64,000 nucleotides of DNA from Adenanthera pavonina (GCA_026686845.1 JAIVEN010000020.1:7405501-7469500), one strand, 5' to 3'. Counted from the stretch's first letter, positions 12,721-25,801 are shown. The notes: a model not told the origin generated them from the sequence alone. Translations and numbers: made by a program.

Positions 12721-15180
12721 CGTATTAGTCTTAATAACCCACAACATATATAAAAAATAGCCTATGAATGATGAGCCCAACCCCTATTCTCCTTATTATT
12801 TATATTTTCTACAATTATTATGAATATTTTAAAAATATTTATTTTTTAAAAATATAATATCCTTTTAACATCTAAATTCTAAAAAAAAAAGAAATTATAA
12901 CTTGGAAAAAATTAGCTAGTAATTAATTTTGATTTCTTAAAAGATAAATTTGTAAAATCTTTAAATGTCATTATTATTATCTTGTATTTTCTTAAAACTT
13001 AGCCAAAAGTATTTTATTGAAAACATAAACTTCCTTTCACCCCTTCTAAAAACCTTTCAAAAGCTATATATATATATATATATATAAGAAAAGATATTAG
13101 TAGTTACATTTGAAAAAAAAAACCATTCAAACGTGATCCAAAACAACCAATAACCAAACCAAACTGATCCCTTAATAAAATCGAATAGGTTCTGATTAAA
13201 TTCTTAAAAATTAACCTGGTCTAGTTTGGTTCAGTTTTAAACAAAATAAAACCAAAATTACACCTTTGAACACCCTTATCACATGGCCCTTAAGAGTGCA
13301 TATTGTCCCCTCAAAACTCGTGGATTTGACTTGTATGTTGGTAATACTTCCATTAATCCATAGAGATTATCCTTGATCAAATTGATAATTAACTAAATTA
13401 TGAGTTGTTTTACTATTTTCTAATTAAATGCAAGTTGGAACCTATATATATTTTGACGTTGAATTGAAATAGTGAACAAATTAATCTTGTGAGAACAATT
13501 CAAGGTAAAATTTTATCCTTGAATTGATAATGAATGTGTCCAAATATGAACCAAATTATAAGGTTAACTTAGTTTTAAATGATCCCTACAATAATAATGC
13601 CATACATATTTTAGTGTAAGGTCTACATCTAATCATAAGCATTCTTGGAAAGGGAAAAAAGGAAAAAAAGAAAAGAAACCAATAGCAACAATGTGAGTTT
13701 TTCCAACAATACTTTCAAGAGTTTATATACCTTTTCTACTATATGTATATTTGGGAGAGCTTCTCTTGTTTGGGCCTGACACGGCTCAATTCTGATTAAT
13801 TAGAACTTTAAGTGATGACTGGATACCGAATAGTTTCAAAAAAATAATTAAAATAGCAATGCCTTTTTCGTTAAGTGGAGTTCATGAGCATTAAATTTCA
13901 TGCTTGCATAGCAAAACTAGAGTTTCTGTTCTTATTTACTATTTTAACCCAAAAATTAAGGGAGTTATTTTCTAAACTTGAGCAATCAAGCTATTTAAAA
14001 AAAATGAATGGAAGAGATTGTGTATAAAAAATATATAGAGAAAAAATATTAAAAAAAAAATCCATTTCCATATAGGGAATTAGTGAGGTGTTGGCAAATA
14101 TAAAGGGGGCAAAAATAGAATGTACAACTTCAATGTGTATTATTGTTATTAGGGAGAATTGGCTTTTGGGATTAAGGGTATATGCTGGGAATAAAAGATG
14201 CAAAAGCTTTGACCAAAATGCCCTGATTTAATAAGAAGGGCAAAAAAAAAAAACATAAAAGCTGGCTAAATAAATTCGCGTGAGGGAAAATTTGAAACAG
14301 AGCAAAGAAGGAAATCGTGCACTCAAAGTTTATCCTGGGTTACAACGGAGGCAATGGCACTTGTGGCGGTCAGTTGAAGGTAGTGTCTCTCATAGTGGGT
14401 AGTGATTAGGGTTTTGAAGTTCATCTTGTTCCAAACTCCCAGAAGCCTTCTTTTAACTCGAAGCCTTTCACTCTGTCTTCTCTTTTCCATTCTATGAGAT
14501 TTAGCTTTACCTGGTCAAAGATGTAGATGTAAAGGCAAGGCGTTCTAAGAATGTTAAAGTGCTTTTTGAGAAGCTCTAATGTGGCAGAGAGGCAAGGCTT
14601 GTTAGAGTAATGAGACAAAAGAGGAAAAAATGTAATGCAAATGGATGCAAGTAAAGAGGTCTCTATCACTATTTTTAGTCTTCTATATTATTGATAGCTT
14701 GAGTTACTTATATTGATAGTTATTAGGTTTTGGATGAAATTCACTAGCAATCTATGGTTTTATCTTCTCGCCTTTCTATGTCTTCCATTGGATCTGTTCC
14801 TGCTCCTAATGATGTTGTGGAATCTTTGCCAATTAGATTATACACAAAGTTCCATATACATCAAAGAGGATGTTGCACAATAAGTGTCCAAATTTAACCC
14901 TTACTTATAGTTCAATTTATGAAATGTACGTAATGGAATTTTTTTTTCATGTTTTTTTGTTGCTTTCCTTTTCTTTATTTTCAATGTTATATTTTTGATA
15001 CTCCATTGCTTCTAAATAATATATTATATAAAGTTTACCAAGTATGCTACTTTTTTGAAAATGAAGAAATCACTATGGTGAAAGCAAAAAATGGACATAC
15101 ATCTTTTAACCATGTCTGAGGAGCTTGGCTTTGATCTCAGTATGCCTTTTGATGGGTTTCGTTGGTTGTTTGTGCATGTT
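12721..15180. other. Intergenic, no gene seen
   Basis: AT-rich, with a (TA)n run at about 13066-13085 and AACCAAACC-type phrases at 13140-13290. Open frames on the minus strand at 13991-14203 and 14421-14669 are low-complexity and show no domain. Nothing else was supported. Confidence 0.55.
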
Positions 15181-16129
15181 TGGGTGTATCATTTTTTTTT
15201 TTAAAAATTGACCATACCACAGTTTAAACCGAAAACAAGGCATTATATTTGTTGACTAGATTTTAGAAATAGTGGAAAAAATGGTCGACTAGACCCAATT
15301 AAAATTAAAATAGACCATTCTGTTAGTTGACCACAATTTTTAAAACAATGGTCTAGGGTTTAAGATTCACACTTGGTCAAAAGAAAAAAAATGGTCAATC
15401 AGGCCCCAATTAAAACTAAAAGAAGCCATTTTGTTGGTTGACCACATTTTGTTTTATGAAAACAAGTTAGGGTTCACTGATAATAGCAATGAGTGATGCG
15501 GATTAGTCTCATAAGCATTGTGAATATTGTAATTGATGATGGATTGAAATTGATAGGGACCATTTTTTACTTTGTTTACATAGTGTGTAGGTGTAAATAA
15601 GGAATGTTGAGTAGTAATATGAGAGAAATATATTGTTTATTTCATATAGGGGAAATTTTGTGAAAAACACAGAAGGGATATGTTAGTATGAGGCGGAGGA
15701 CAAATAGAAAAAAGATATCATCTAGTACATCAAGGGAACAACTAATACACATAATATCATCTTGTGTCAGTGGTGTCATTGAAGAACTCCAGATGTTGTA
15801 CATGGTGAAGTTAGATATATTTTGGTGTATAGGTGATACACATGTATATTTTGGCTTACCTCATTTACATTATTTTTTTTGGGTAATGGGGTTGTATATC
15901 TGGTAAATGTTGTAGGTAAATCATTCTTTTGGCAATGTAAGTAAAAAGTAGCATATCGTAGGTAGATAATTTATTTAGAGCCATTATAGGGCAACCTTTT
16001 AATGGCAAAATAGGTGGAATGATAGGAATTATTATATGAAACTGATATGATAAAATAGATCAATTGTTATTATGCATGTTTATGCATATTTATTGATAGC
16101 ATGTCTTTGAAATGATTAGAATTAGATGT

Positions 16130-16690
16130 TATTGAAAAACGGTTGACCACTTAAATTGATTTTTCGTGTTATAATTTTAATGTGATCGATCATTTTTTCT
16201 GAAACCTTACCCATGTACATGAAAAACGGTCGACCACCCAAATTATTTTTCTAGTTATAATTTTGGTGTGGTCGACCATTTTTTCTATCACCTCAAAGGC
16301 CATATGTGCACGCTTGCTAAAACCTCACCCATATCTATGAAGAACAATTAACCACAAGAATTGATTTTTCTAGTTATAATTTTGTGTGGCCGACCATTTT
16401 TTAGTTATCTCACACATGCCGATGAAAAATAGTTGACCACCGAATTGATTTTTCCAGTTATAATCTCAATGTGCTCGGCCATTTTTTCTGTCACCTCAGA
16501 GGCTATGTGTGCATGCCCATGAAAAACAGTCAACTACTTGAATTGATTTTATCAATTATAATTTTGTTGTAGTCGATCATTTTTTTATCATTTCACCCAT
16601 GTCCATGAAAAATGGTCAACCACCCGAATTGATTTTTTCAATTATAATTTTGATATGGTCAACATTTTTTATGTCATTTCAATCAAACAT
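16130..16690 (+). repeat. Left arm: GGTCGACC repeat units (about 6)
   Basis: Successive units carry GAAAAACGGTCGACCAC (or variants such as GAAAAATGGTCAACCAC), then AATTGATTTTTCTAGTTATAA, then a TGGTCGACCATTTTTT variant. Units differ by scattered substitutions, indicating age. GGTCGACC is an 8-bp palindrome. Confidence 0.8.
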
Positions 16691-16699
16691 AATGGGCAC

Positions 16700-17600
16700 C
16701 CACCCACTTGGAGATACTGTTCATGATGTTATTTGTGGAGTCTACATTGTTATTCGTTGAATCTAACATGTTATTAGTGGAGTTTAACTTGTTATTACTG
16801 GATTCTTATATTGCACAAATCGGATGCTTTATTGCACATATAGGAATCCCACTTAGAAATACCGGTAACGCTGTTAATTGTAGAGTCTAATACATTATTA
16901 GTAGAGTTTACATTGTTATTATTGGATTCTTATCTTTCACAACTTGAATTCTCTATTGCACATATAAGAATCTCTCTTGGAAACACTATTAATGTTGTTA
17001 TTTGTAGAGTGTAAATTGTTATTTGATGAGTGTAAATTGTTATGTGTGGAATCTAACACTCTATTACTAGAGTCCAACTTGCACAACTTAGATTTTCTAT
17101 TACACATAGGAAACCCATATGGAGATATTGCTTATACTACTATTCATGGAGTTTAATGCGTTATTAGTGAAGTTTAGCTTACACAACTTAGATTCTCTAT
17201 TATATATAGGAACCCCACTTGGAGATACTATCCATACTGCTATTCGTTGAGTCTAATTTGTTATTTGTGGAGTCCAACACATTATTAGTGGAGTCTAACT
17301 TGTTATTATTGGATTATTATCTTGTACAACTTGGATTCTCTATTGTACATATAGAAATCCTAGTTGGAAATATTGTTAATATTATTATTTGTGGAGTTTA
17401 ATTATTATTTGTAGAGTCTAATAAGTTATAACTGAAGTCTAACTTGCATAATTTGGATTCTCTATTACATATAGGAAGCCCACTTGGAGATGTTATTCAT
17501 GTTGCTATTTGTAGAGTCTAACACATTATTAGTGGAGTCAAAATTATTATTCGTGGGGTCTAACACATTATTAGTAGAGTCCAATTTGTTATTTATGGGC
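16700..17600 (+). repeat. Core: hierarchical tandem repeats
   Basis: Higher-order units of roughly 100-150 bp are marked by CTCTATTGCACATATAGGAA-like phrases near 16826, 16951, 17091, 17192, 17338 and 17460, then CACTTGGAGATACT. Within them lie 21-bp subunits of the form TTATTAGTGGAGTCTAACA. Three short frames (16708-16890, 17219-17401, 17484-17708) read these subunits as repeats of (L/F)(L/F)VESN. With no longer frame and no known family, the repeat alone explains the open reading. Confidence 0.75.
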
Positions 17601-17609
17601 ATGGATGAT

Positions 17610-18140
17610 GTGATTGCAAAAATGGTTGGCCACACCAAAATTATAACTAGAAAAATTAATTCAGATGGTCGACTATTTTTCACGAGCATGGGTGAGATTT
17701 TCAACTAACCAGTGCACTTGGCCTCTAAGGTTACTGCAAAAATAGTAGACCACATCAAAATTATAACTGGAAAAATATAATCGGGTGGTTGACTATTTTT
17801 CATGAGTATGGGTGAGGTGATAGAAAAAACGGTCAATCATATCAAAATTATAACTGAAAAAATCAATTCGAGTAATCGACCATATTTCATATGCATGGGT
17901 GAGGTTTTAGCTAGCTTGTATACTTGTCCTCTAAGGTGACTACAAAAGCAGTTGATCACCAAAATTATAACTGGAAAAATTTAATTAGGTGATCGACCAT
18001 TTTTCATGGGCATGGGCGTGATGACAGAAAAAATGGTTGATCACATCAAAATTATAATTGGAATGATCAATTTGGGGGGTCAACTATTTTTCATAGGTAT
18101 GGTTGAGGTGACAAAAGAAACGGTCGACCACATCAATAAC
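17610..18140 (-). repeat. Right arm: inverted copies of the left-arm units
   Basis: The units read AAATGGTTGGCCACACC, AAAATTATAACTAGAAAAAT, then a GGTCGACTATTTTTC variant and a CATGGGTGAGG phrase. This is the reverse complement of the left-arm order. At least five units are present. Confidence 0.8.
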
Positions 18141-19663
18141 AAGGCATGATCAAAATGTGACATTCACTAATAGTAGGCCATAATTCACATGTATGTGTAG
18201 CCCAAAAGTAGGCCAAAACCTTAAGTTACTAAATACACATTATCTAACACTATTTACAAAATCATATCCATCATACATTCACTACTATAAGTTACCAAAT
18301 ACATTCACCAAAAACCACATTATATAACACCGTTGACTACAGCACAACAATAATAACATTAATTCAATAGTTTAGCTCCGTGACTTCTTTCCCTGCTTCC
18401 GTGAGTGTGGATTTGATATCATTAACAAACTGAATCATGGACTTTGTTTTTTGGATGATTTACCATCTATCACACAATCTCAATGCACTTCTCTCTCATT
18501 GCATCCTAGGCATAAAACTTTTTATATCAAGAATTGGCTAACATAACTCAAGAAGCATTTTGTTAACAATGCAATACAGTGTTATATGTTGGAAATGTGT
18601 AAAGACCCTACTCAAGTTGATGCATTCATTAATTTCTGCAATTTTAAAAGAATGAAGAAATGTTTTTCAGTGCCAAACTAATTGTTCAATTTTAAACAGA
18701 TAAAATCATCTTGAATCAAAGACCAACACACAGACTTACAAAAAAAACACAATCAAATATATTATAACCTAACTAAAAAAAATGCAGATATTTAATACTA
18801 AATTAAAAGATTCATTACAGTGCAAGCCAAGAACTACCTTGGATTTTTCACAAACATTTGGTGTGCACGGGCTATAATCATCATAAAACAATCATTTTAG
18901 TATTCAAACTCTTTCTTTCAACACAGCATGAATCAAATTCCATCAAACTAGCAAAAGGAGAAGTTCCCACACTAATGCTTTGATTAAACAAACTTACAAG
19001 ATGCTTTGATTTCAAAAAAAAAAAAATTAATTCCTGATGCTCAAGTTTTTAATGTGCAGGTTGAGAAAAGTGTTTATAATTCTAAATTGCTTATCTCACT
19101 TCAAGAATTGCAAATTATATTGCTCTGGATCACTAGGGAACAAGAAGAATTTGCCTTTCAACATAACTGTCTTACTCTAGTGTTCTTCAAGCTCAGCCAC
19201 ACCAGGATAGTAGTGGATTTGAAGTCGATTGGTCCAAAATTTGATGTGATGCTGAGAGATATTGGTTTCTTACTAGAGAAATTCCCTCATAGATGGATTG
19301 AAGTGACACCCAGCGCTTGAAAAAGTTTGGTAGAACACCACCCTCTCCTCAATAGCCATGACTGCACTATTGCCTCCCCTTGCCAAAGCCTCCATCATTG
19401 TTGCCTTTGTCGTTCTCTCCACCTAGTTTTGCCCAGCTTCTGGTTTTGAGCGTTGTTGCCTCCATTGAAGTGATGCTCAGCTCCTGGTTTTGATCGGGAT
19501 TGTTTTATTTTTTTTTCTCTCATTAAGATATAAAGGTGATTTGGTCATTTCAACACTATTTTTTATATACCCTTCATACCCCTCATCCCAAAACTCAATT
19601 AACTTTCTCTTACCTCCCAAAACCAAATATTCCTATATTCTATTATCAAAAACCAATTCTCCC

Positions 19664-19695
<32 letters not shown>

Positions 19696-20089
19696 TAATA
19701 CTGAGGTGTACTTTATAACTGCGACTTATTTTTGCAGGAAAGCAAGTTAATGGTCTCACTTTACAAGAATGGTGAAAAAGCAATAAATTAAGTAGATGAC
19801 ATAATTTTATCACCTATACCTTTTCCTCATCGTGATTGTCATTTTCTTTTGGCCTGTACTATGATTGTTATTTAGTAAGTCAAATGGGATGATTTTTTTT
19901 TTGGGAATTTCTGAATTCCCTCTAAAAAAATAAGCAAAAAAAATTTTGTTTGATATGTTTCTAGTTAAAAAAAAAGAAGAAAAACCAAAAATGAAGAACG
20001 GAAGAAATAAACACAGAAAATTTAAATCCAGCCAAAAAATTAAAATAGAAAAAATAAAATTCATGCTTGGAGGGTTTAGGCAAAAATAT

Positions 20090-20132
<43 letters not shown>

Positions 20133-20490
20133 GATGCTTTCTGCTTCATTGTTATAAATTTATGGCTTAATTAATTTCTAAGGTCATGTTTGCTTGATGT
20201 TATTGGTCCTATATCTTGACCTTGACATTTTGTTCAACTGAATGTTAATTTCTGACTGGGTTTGAATCCCGTTGTTCTTGTGAGTGATTGGGTATAGTGA
20301 CATACTCTTTTTGATTCTAAATATAAGTCATCTTCTAAAAGTAATATTTGGTCCAAAATATAGGATATTTTGTGGAGTTATCTAGTGCATTAATTTTTTT
20401 TTCTATTCATGTTCTTGATGTATAATTAATAGATGAAAGATTAATGTTATGGGAAATGTAATAAATAATATAATTAATAAGGGTAAATGG
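18141..20490. other. Intergenic with microsatellites, no gene supported
   Basis: Contains (ATT)n at about 19660-19696, (CT)n at 20093-20112 and (AT)n at 20113-20131. A plus-strand open frame at 19006-19320 (about 104 codons) is the longest here. I do not recognise it, it starts in an A-rich run, and it lacks a supporting splice context, so it is not called as a gene. Confidence 0.5.
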
Positions 20491-20492
20491 TA

Positions 20493-20766
20493 CTCTCTTC
20501 ACCCCATTTTATTGTCAATTTAAGATTTTTTACATAAACCAATAAAGCTATTAAATGATCTAGATTATAGTAAAATTTAATGATATTTTATCAAAATATC
20601 CTTACATTAAATATTAAAAGATAAATTGTATTCTATCTACCATTGTTTTTAATGAAATGTAAAATAGTAAAAAATGATAATTAATGCTTCATTGTAATCT
20701 AAAACGACATATAAATTGAGGCATCTAAAATTTTTTAAAATGACAGATAAAATGGGACGGAGGGAG
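20493..20766. mobile_element. Stowaway MITE, 274 bp
   Basis: The left end is CTCTCTTCACCCCATTTTAT and the right end is ATAAAATGGGACGGAGGGAG. They are inverted copies of the plant Stowaway terminal CTCCCTCCGTCCCATTTTAT, with decay on the left. TA at 20491-20492 and 20767-20768 is the expected Tc1/mariner-type duplication. It has no coding capacity. Confidence 0.88.
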
Positions 20767-21562
20767 TAGAAAATATTGGAATTTTTGAACAAATTTAATG
20801 ATCCAACTCTTTTTTTTTTAAGATGGGTGAGATAGTTAGAAATAGCATGATTGGATAAAGTATTTAGACATTAATTTCTTTAAACAGTGATGTTTTGATC
20901 ATGAGCTTGCGTAGCACAAAGCCATAGACAGATTTAGTGCAGTACAGAAGAATAAGAAGCAAGCCGTGTTTAATTAAGAGTTATTTTAAGTAATTATCTT
21001 CTCATCTCTCAATAAAATTTTATTTTCAAAGAAAATAAGAAAAAATGATTACAGTAAAGAAGTAAAACTAATCCATTTTCTGCAGATACTTGGTCAGAAT
21101 TTTTCTTTTTTCTTTTTTTTTAAATTAAAGTATACCAACCATTTTTATTATCATCAAAGCCTAATTTTGACGGTACACCATAAAATAAAAAGCCTAATTT
21201 TCACTGTCATTTGTCAAATTAAGTCTCATAACGACAAATATCCACTAAAGTCATGTGAAACAGACGTTTTACTATCATCAAAGTCTTTGCTGGCACTCCA
21301 TCTTGTGTGAAGACATGCACTTCGTACTTTCGCATTTCATGACCAAATTAGTTCAGTTGGGTCACTAAGATGCTGCAGCTACACAAAAGATTTGTAAAAT
21401 GTTCAAAATATGTATCGTAATTGATACTACAAAAGTTAAATATCTAGTAATTTTGAGTCTATTTTGTGGGTGCTCGAGATATTATGTCAGCAATGAGAAG
21501 CCATAAATGTTAAATCAACCTAGAAATAATATCTCATGGAAATGATCCATTTACGCACGTCC

Positions 21563-21594
<32 letters not shown>

Positions 21595-23269
21595 CTTATA
21601 TATACACTCCTATGTTATTTAATGTTATTTAATATAAGGAGCAATTGAAAAAATTTATGTGTTTCAAAATATAAAAGATATATGAAGTTTGTCTGGTATT
21701 TTTAATAATTTTTTTAAAAATATTTTTAATTAAAATAATATATTTTTAATATAATTTATTTATATTAATTAAAAAAATTATTAACATTAAATAAAAATTT
21801 TTTAAAAATTTATTTTATATTCTAAATAAATTTAATATTTTTCTTAAAGTATCTAATTTTATATTTTGTCCCTCATAAACTTTATTGAAAGTTATTATCA
21901 ATCAGAAAACATGACCCCACAAATTAGTGCTGTCCAGCGAAGATTCCATTTATTGCATTATGAAGCTCGTTTACGTACATGTCGGAAAATATCTAAATCA
22001 TGAAAGTAATTAAACCATAAAAAAAAAAACAGAGAAAAGCTAGTCACTTTCATGATCTTCTGCCACTGATAATAATGCTCCATGTCAGTGGTCGAAAATA
22101 TTTATTATAGTTTCATATTTTTAAAGAATTTAGTAATATATTTACTAATTTAATTATATATATAATTATTTTTTTATTATGACTATCAGAGTATTTCTAA
22201 TGAACTTTTAAAGACTAATTCTTTCTAGACATATAAATCATCCCATTTTTTTAATTTCTTGTAAAGGACATACATATTTTCATTGTTTCATATCTTTTGT
22301 AGTTTTAAGATTTTAATTTTATTTCAATTTTTTTGTTATTTTAGATTTTTAATGCATCATTAGATATTTTTTCCAGCTATACCCCTTCTCATCCAATTCA
22401 ATATGTATCATTTAATTTAATAAGTAATTAAATAAGGGTATTTTAGTTAAATTCCTAAAAAAATTTAACATAATTCATGATTTATTGACCAATGAAATAA
22501 CCTTAACAATAAAAGAAACAGAATGGAGGGCGTAATAAATTGCTTGATAAAATACAAAAAATTGAACACTCAATTAATATGACATAATTATTATTCAAAC
22601 GAACTAGCTCCTTGTCGACCTGTTGGTCATGAATTTTTTGAATTTTGTATTTTACGATCAATGCATGGGAATAATAGTTAATTAACATAAAAGGGGGAAT
22701 TGTTGCTCAAGAGCCATGTAAATATTCTCATTGGTCTCAAATATAAGGAAAAAGTACTTACTTTAGACAAATTCCTGAAAAAGTTAAAACCAGTTAGGAT
22801 TATTTAAATTTGTCACATGAAATTTTTTTTTTCAGAAATATCTCAATTTAATGCCTAAAACTCATGTCATATATTTTGGTCAAAAAGTTAAAACCAGTTG
22901 TAGGTATGTTTTTAAATTAACTTTCTTCCACGATATTTACTTATCATTTTCCCTAAACATTAAACTAGCATTTGTGCTCCTCAGAGTACATTTGCTCTTT
23001 TTAGCTTCAGATTAAGAAGTAATAGTAATTTTCTTTAATAAGCAATATAAACCTAAGATAATCAATTGGTTTTTTAGAAAATAAAACTGACTTAACCCAA
23101 AAAAGAAATAAATAATCATGTGAGTTTGGAATCGAATATTGTTCGTTCTGCTGCTTTATCCTATTGATTAAAACAATACAATATTATTCGAAACAAGTGA
23201 GAAAAGTCCAAAATCACAAAACTACAAGCTGTTCCTTACTAGTCAGTTTCTTTCTTTATCAAAGTAAGC
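20767..23269. other. Intergenic region upstream of the PCR-like gene
   Basis: AT-rich, with a (TA)n run at 21565-21590. No coding signal. From about 22500 onward it resembles 35880-36530 on the far side of the gypsy element: both contain a TATTTTACGATCAATGCATGG-like phrase, AGAGCCATGTAAATATT, and an AATATAAACCT...GAT phrase in the same order. This suggests a duplicated upstream region. Confidence 0.55.
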
Positions 23270-23277
23270 TATTTAAA
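23270..23277 (+). promoter_or_regulatory. Candidate TATA box for the PCR-like gene
   Basis: TATTTAAA lies 98 bp before the start codon at 23375, a plausible distance for a plant core promoter with a short 5' UTR. No transcript evidence is available. Confidence 0.4.
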
Positions 23278-23374
23278 CAAGGTTTTCTCCCTTCTCATGG
23301 TATAGAAACAAAGATTATTAGTTAACCTCCCTTTTCTGCAAGCTCAGCCCCACAGAACCTCAACCTCTGCAAAT

Positions 23375-24376
23375 ATGTCAGGCGATGCTACCTGGTCCTC
23401 CGGTTTATGCGGATGCTGCTCCGATTGCGGCACTTGTAAGTTCTAATTATAAATTGTAATATTTTATTTTATAAAAAAAGTATTCAATGTTATGTTACGA
23501 ACTATATATACATTTAAGTATTTGATATTGAGGTTATATTAAGATGACGATCTACCAAACACCTACTATATTCTAGTGATTGAATATTGGCTAATACCTT
23601 TTTTAATATTGAATAGGTTGCCTCACTACCTGGTGCCCATGTATCACTTTCGGAAGAATAGCAGAAATCATCGATCGAGGACAAACCAGTACGTCCGCGT
23701 GTCTTTTGTTTTGTTAATTAGATTTTTAATCCGTGTGATGCACAGAAAAGCATACAGAGACAAAACACGGAATCTGAGATAAGCCATATATAACAGCCAC
23801 AACACTATTGATCATAAGCCATCTTTCTAAATTGGCTTCCTATAGAATTTATATTATAATTGATGATGTGTCCAATGTCCTGCGTGCATGAGGTAGCTAG
23901 TTCAATTTTATTTTGTGCTTTAAGTGTGATGTAATGTGATTATTAATTTGGAGGTTTAATTGTGTGTTGGCAGGTTGTTGTGCACAAGGAACAATATTCT
24001 GCATACTAGGAGGTTTTACAAGTTTTGTGTCATGCTACGCGTGCATTTATCGTACAAAGATGAGGAATTTGTATAATATTAAAGGCAACGAAGCCTGTGA
24101 TTGTTTATTGAGTACCTTCTGCTCCCATCTGACCCTTTGTCAAGAGTATCGTGAGCTCAAAGCTCGTGGATTCGACATGTCTGCCGGTAACCTAAAATTA
24201 ACTTCATTTAATTCCTTAAATAGTTGATCAATTAATTGGTAATTACATACGCACAACTCTTTTTTTTTTCATAAAAAAATTATATATGTACTATAGGGTG
24301 GCAAGGAAATGTGGAAATGCGGACGGCGGGTGTGAAGACGATAGCTCCGGTGGTGGAAGGTGGGATGAGCCGTTAG
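23375..24376 (+). CDS. PLAC8 / Cys-rich domain protein (PLANT CADMIUM RESISTANCE-like), four exons
   Basis: Exons 23375-23435, 23617-23688, 23974-24186 and 24297-24376 join through GT-AG introns, all phase 1, into 141 codons plus TAG. This is the usual size of the family. The N-terminus carries WSSGLCGCCSDCGTC. The signature CCLTTWCPC is at residues 21-29, followed by ITFGRIAEIIDRG. A hydrophobic segment at about 50-70 is a likely membrane pass. CDCLLSTFCSHLTLCQEYREL is at 86-106 with GFDMS after it, and the end APVVEGGMSR is typical. Relatives are small plasma-membrane proteins linked to Cd/Zn efflux (PCR), calcium-permeable channels (MCA) or organ size (FW2.2/CNR). The short N-terminus and CCxxxxCPC form favour PCR/CNR. 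The actual substrate cannot be read from sequence. No disruption is seen. Confidence 0.93.
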
Positions 24377-24986
24377 AGGTGTATGTGGTTCTCTTGGTTC
24401 TTGATACTTTGTCGTATGAAAAAAGGCACTTTGGATTTGGTTTATGTTCCATGTTGAACTGTATTGTTCTATCTCTTTCGCTTTTTCTCTCCTTAATTTT
24501 AAGTCAATAATGATGTTTTCTGGGACTGAATGATGATGTTAATGTATTCACTGTCGGTGAAGTTGGTCTAGCAAGAATAAGGCCCCGTCTTGTTAGTGCG
24601 TGACATTTTACGAGATTTCTTGTTTTCTCCATATTTAATATTTATTGTATTTATGTTGACTATATATATTTTATACTATTTTATTAATTCATGAGTAGTA
24701 CAAATTATTTTTTATATTTTGTGTTCTTCCACTGTGGAGAAACGTATCATTTTTCTTTACATTCTGCTTTCACTCCATTTTATTTTATGTTTCGAACTGT
24801 TTTTTTTTCACTATTTGATTAAAATTATTTATAAATTCGTTTTATATGATTATTTTGTGGGCTAACTTCCTTTTCTATGAATTATAAACAGATTTCGTGT
24901 AAAAAAGAATAAAAGGATAAGGTCATTCAGTGATAGGCAATTTATGGAACCGTAGAATCGAAAAGATGCGAAAGGAGAATTGAAAA
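24377..24986. other. 3' flank of the PCR-like gene
   Basis: Holds the presumed 3' UTR, with AATAATG and AATAAGG phrases at about 24507 and 24576 as possible weak polyadenylation signals, then AT-rich DNA. No further gene. Confidence 0.5.
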
Positions 24987-25801
24987 GGGATAATGACACT
25001 TATGGACTAAAATTTTAAATTAATGTTACCAACAGACTCAAAGAATCTGAAATAACAAAAATAGATCTATGGTCCTAAACTAAACAAAAGTTGATTATTA
25101 AATTACCTAAATATTCTTCTTAGATTAACAGTGTCAAATGGCCGAAAAATAGTGTCAAAATCTAAGTATAATAGTGTCAAATTCTTGAAGTTAAGAGTAA
25201 AAGTGGATAGTTGTAATTAGTCAGTAAAATTTCACTCCTTAGTGTATAATGAGGGAAGTTTGGTGTCAAATCTTGGAATAGTAGTGTCAAATGGTTGATG
25301 AGGAGTGTTAAAAATTGGGAGAGAGATTTCTAATTTGAAGTGTCAAAAATGGTTAGCAATTAATGGGAAATCCTGAAATTTAAGTGTTGAATCATTGAGA
25401 ACAAGTGTTGAATATTTGATATTTAACACTCCATACTCTTAAAATTAGAAGTTTCATTTCTAGTTTTTGACACTTCTTATCAGCCATTTAACATTATCAT
25501 TCCAGAATTTAATTCTAATCTTCTCCCATTTTACACTAAGAAATGAAATTTCACATTAATCAATTACAATTGTCAACCCATATTATTTGACTTTTAACTT
25601 AAAAAATTTGACACTCTTACACTTAGATTTTGACACTCTTCTTCAACCATTTGATACTAACATTCTATGAAGGGTATTTTGGTAATTTAATAATCAAATT
25701 TTATTAAGTTTAGTACCATGGTTCTCTTTTTATCATCTCAAAATCTTTGGATCTGTTAGTGGCATTGATTTAAAATTTTGGTCCTCAAGCGTAATTCTCC
25801 C
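24987..25801. mobile_element. Mutator-like MITE, 815 bp, perfect 9-bp TSD
   Basis: AATTGAAAA occurs immediately outside both ends (24978-24986 and 25802-25810), and 9 bp is the Mutator superfamily duplication length. The ends are long imperfect inverted repeats of at least 130 bp: left GGGATAATGACACTTATGG, right the inverse of GGGAGAATTACGCTTGAGG, both continuing through an AAAATTTTAAAT phrase and GATTATTAAATTACC. Between them, (A/T)AGTGTCAAA-like motifs recur in one orientation on the left and in the inverse (TTTGACACT) on the right, so the whole element could fold on itself. It has no open reading frame of note and would move with a transposase supplied elsewhere. Confidence 0.92.

Larger units (their letters stand above)
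15200..18140. repeat. Complex inverted/tandem repeat structure, possible non-autonomous element
   Basis: The segment has three parts: GGTCGACCA-containing units on the left (15240-15470 and 16130-16690), a tandemly repeated core (16700-17600), and the same GGTCGACC units in opposite orientation on the right (17610-18140). Each arm unit is about 95-110 bp: a GAAAAACGGTCGACCAC phrase, an AT-rich TTTTTCTAGTTATAATTTTGG middle, and GTGGTCGACCATTTTT. The reverse complement of the left units matches the right units closely. Subterminal repeats in opposite orientation around a core resemble CACTA or foldback transposons, but no terminal motif, TSD or transposase was identified. Confidence 0.55.

Noticed and set aside
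16130..18140. CRISPR-like array of regularly spaced repeats
   Set aside because: Repeats are diverged, lack unique spacers of constant length, are inverted between arms, and lie in a plant genome.
19006..19320. Plus-strand open frame of about 104 codons
   Set aside because: No recognised domain, starts in an A run, and shows no splice or neighbour support. Such a length is expected by chance in AT-rich DNA.
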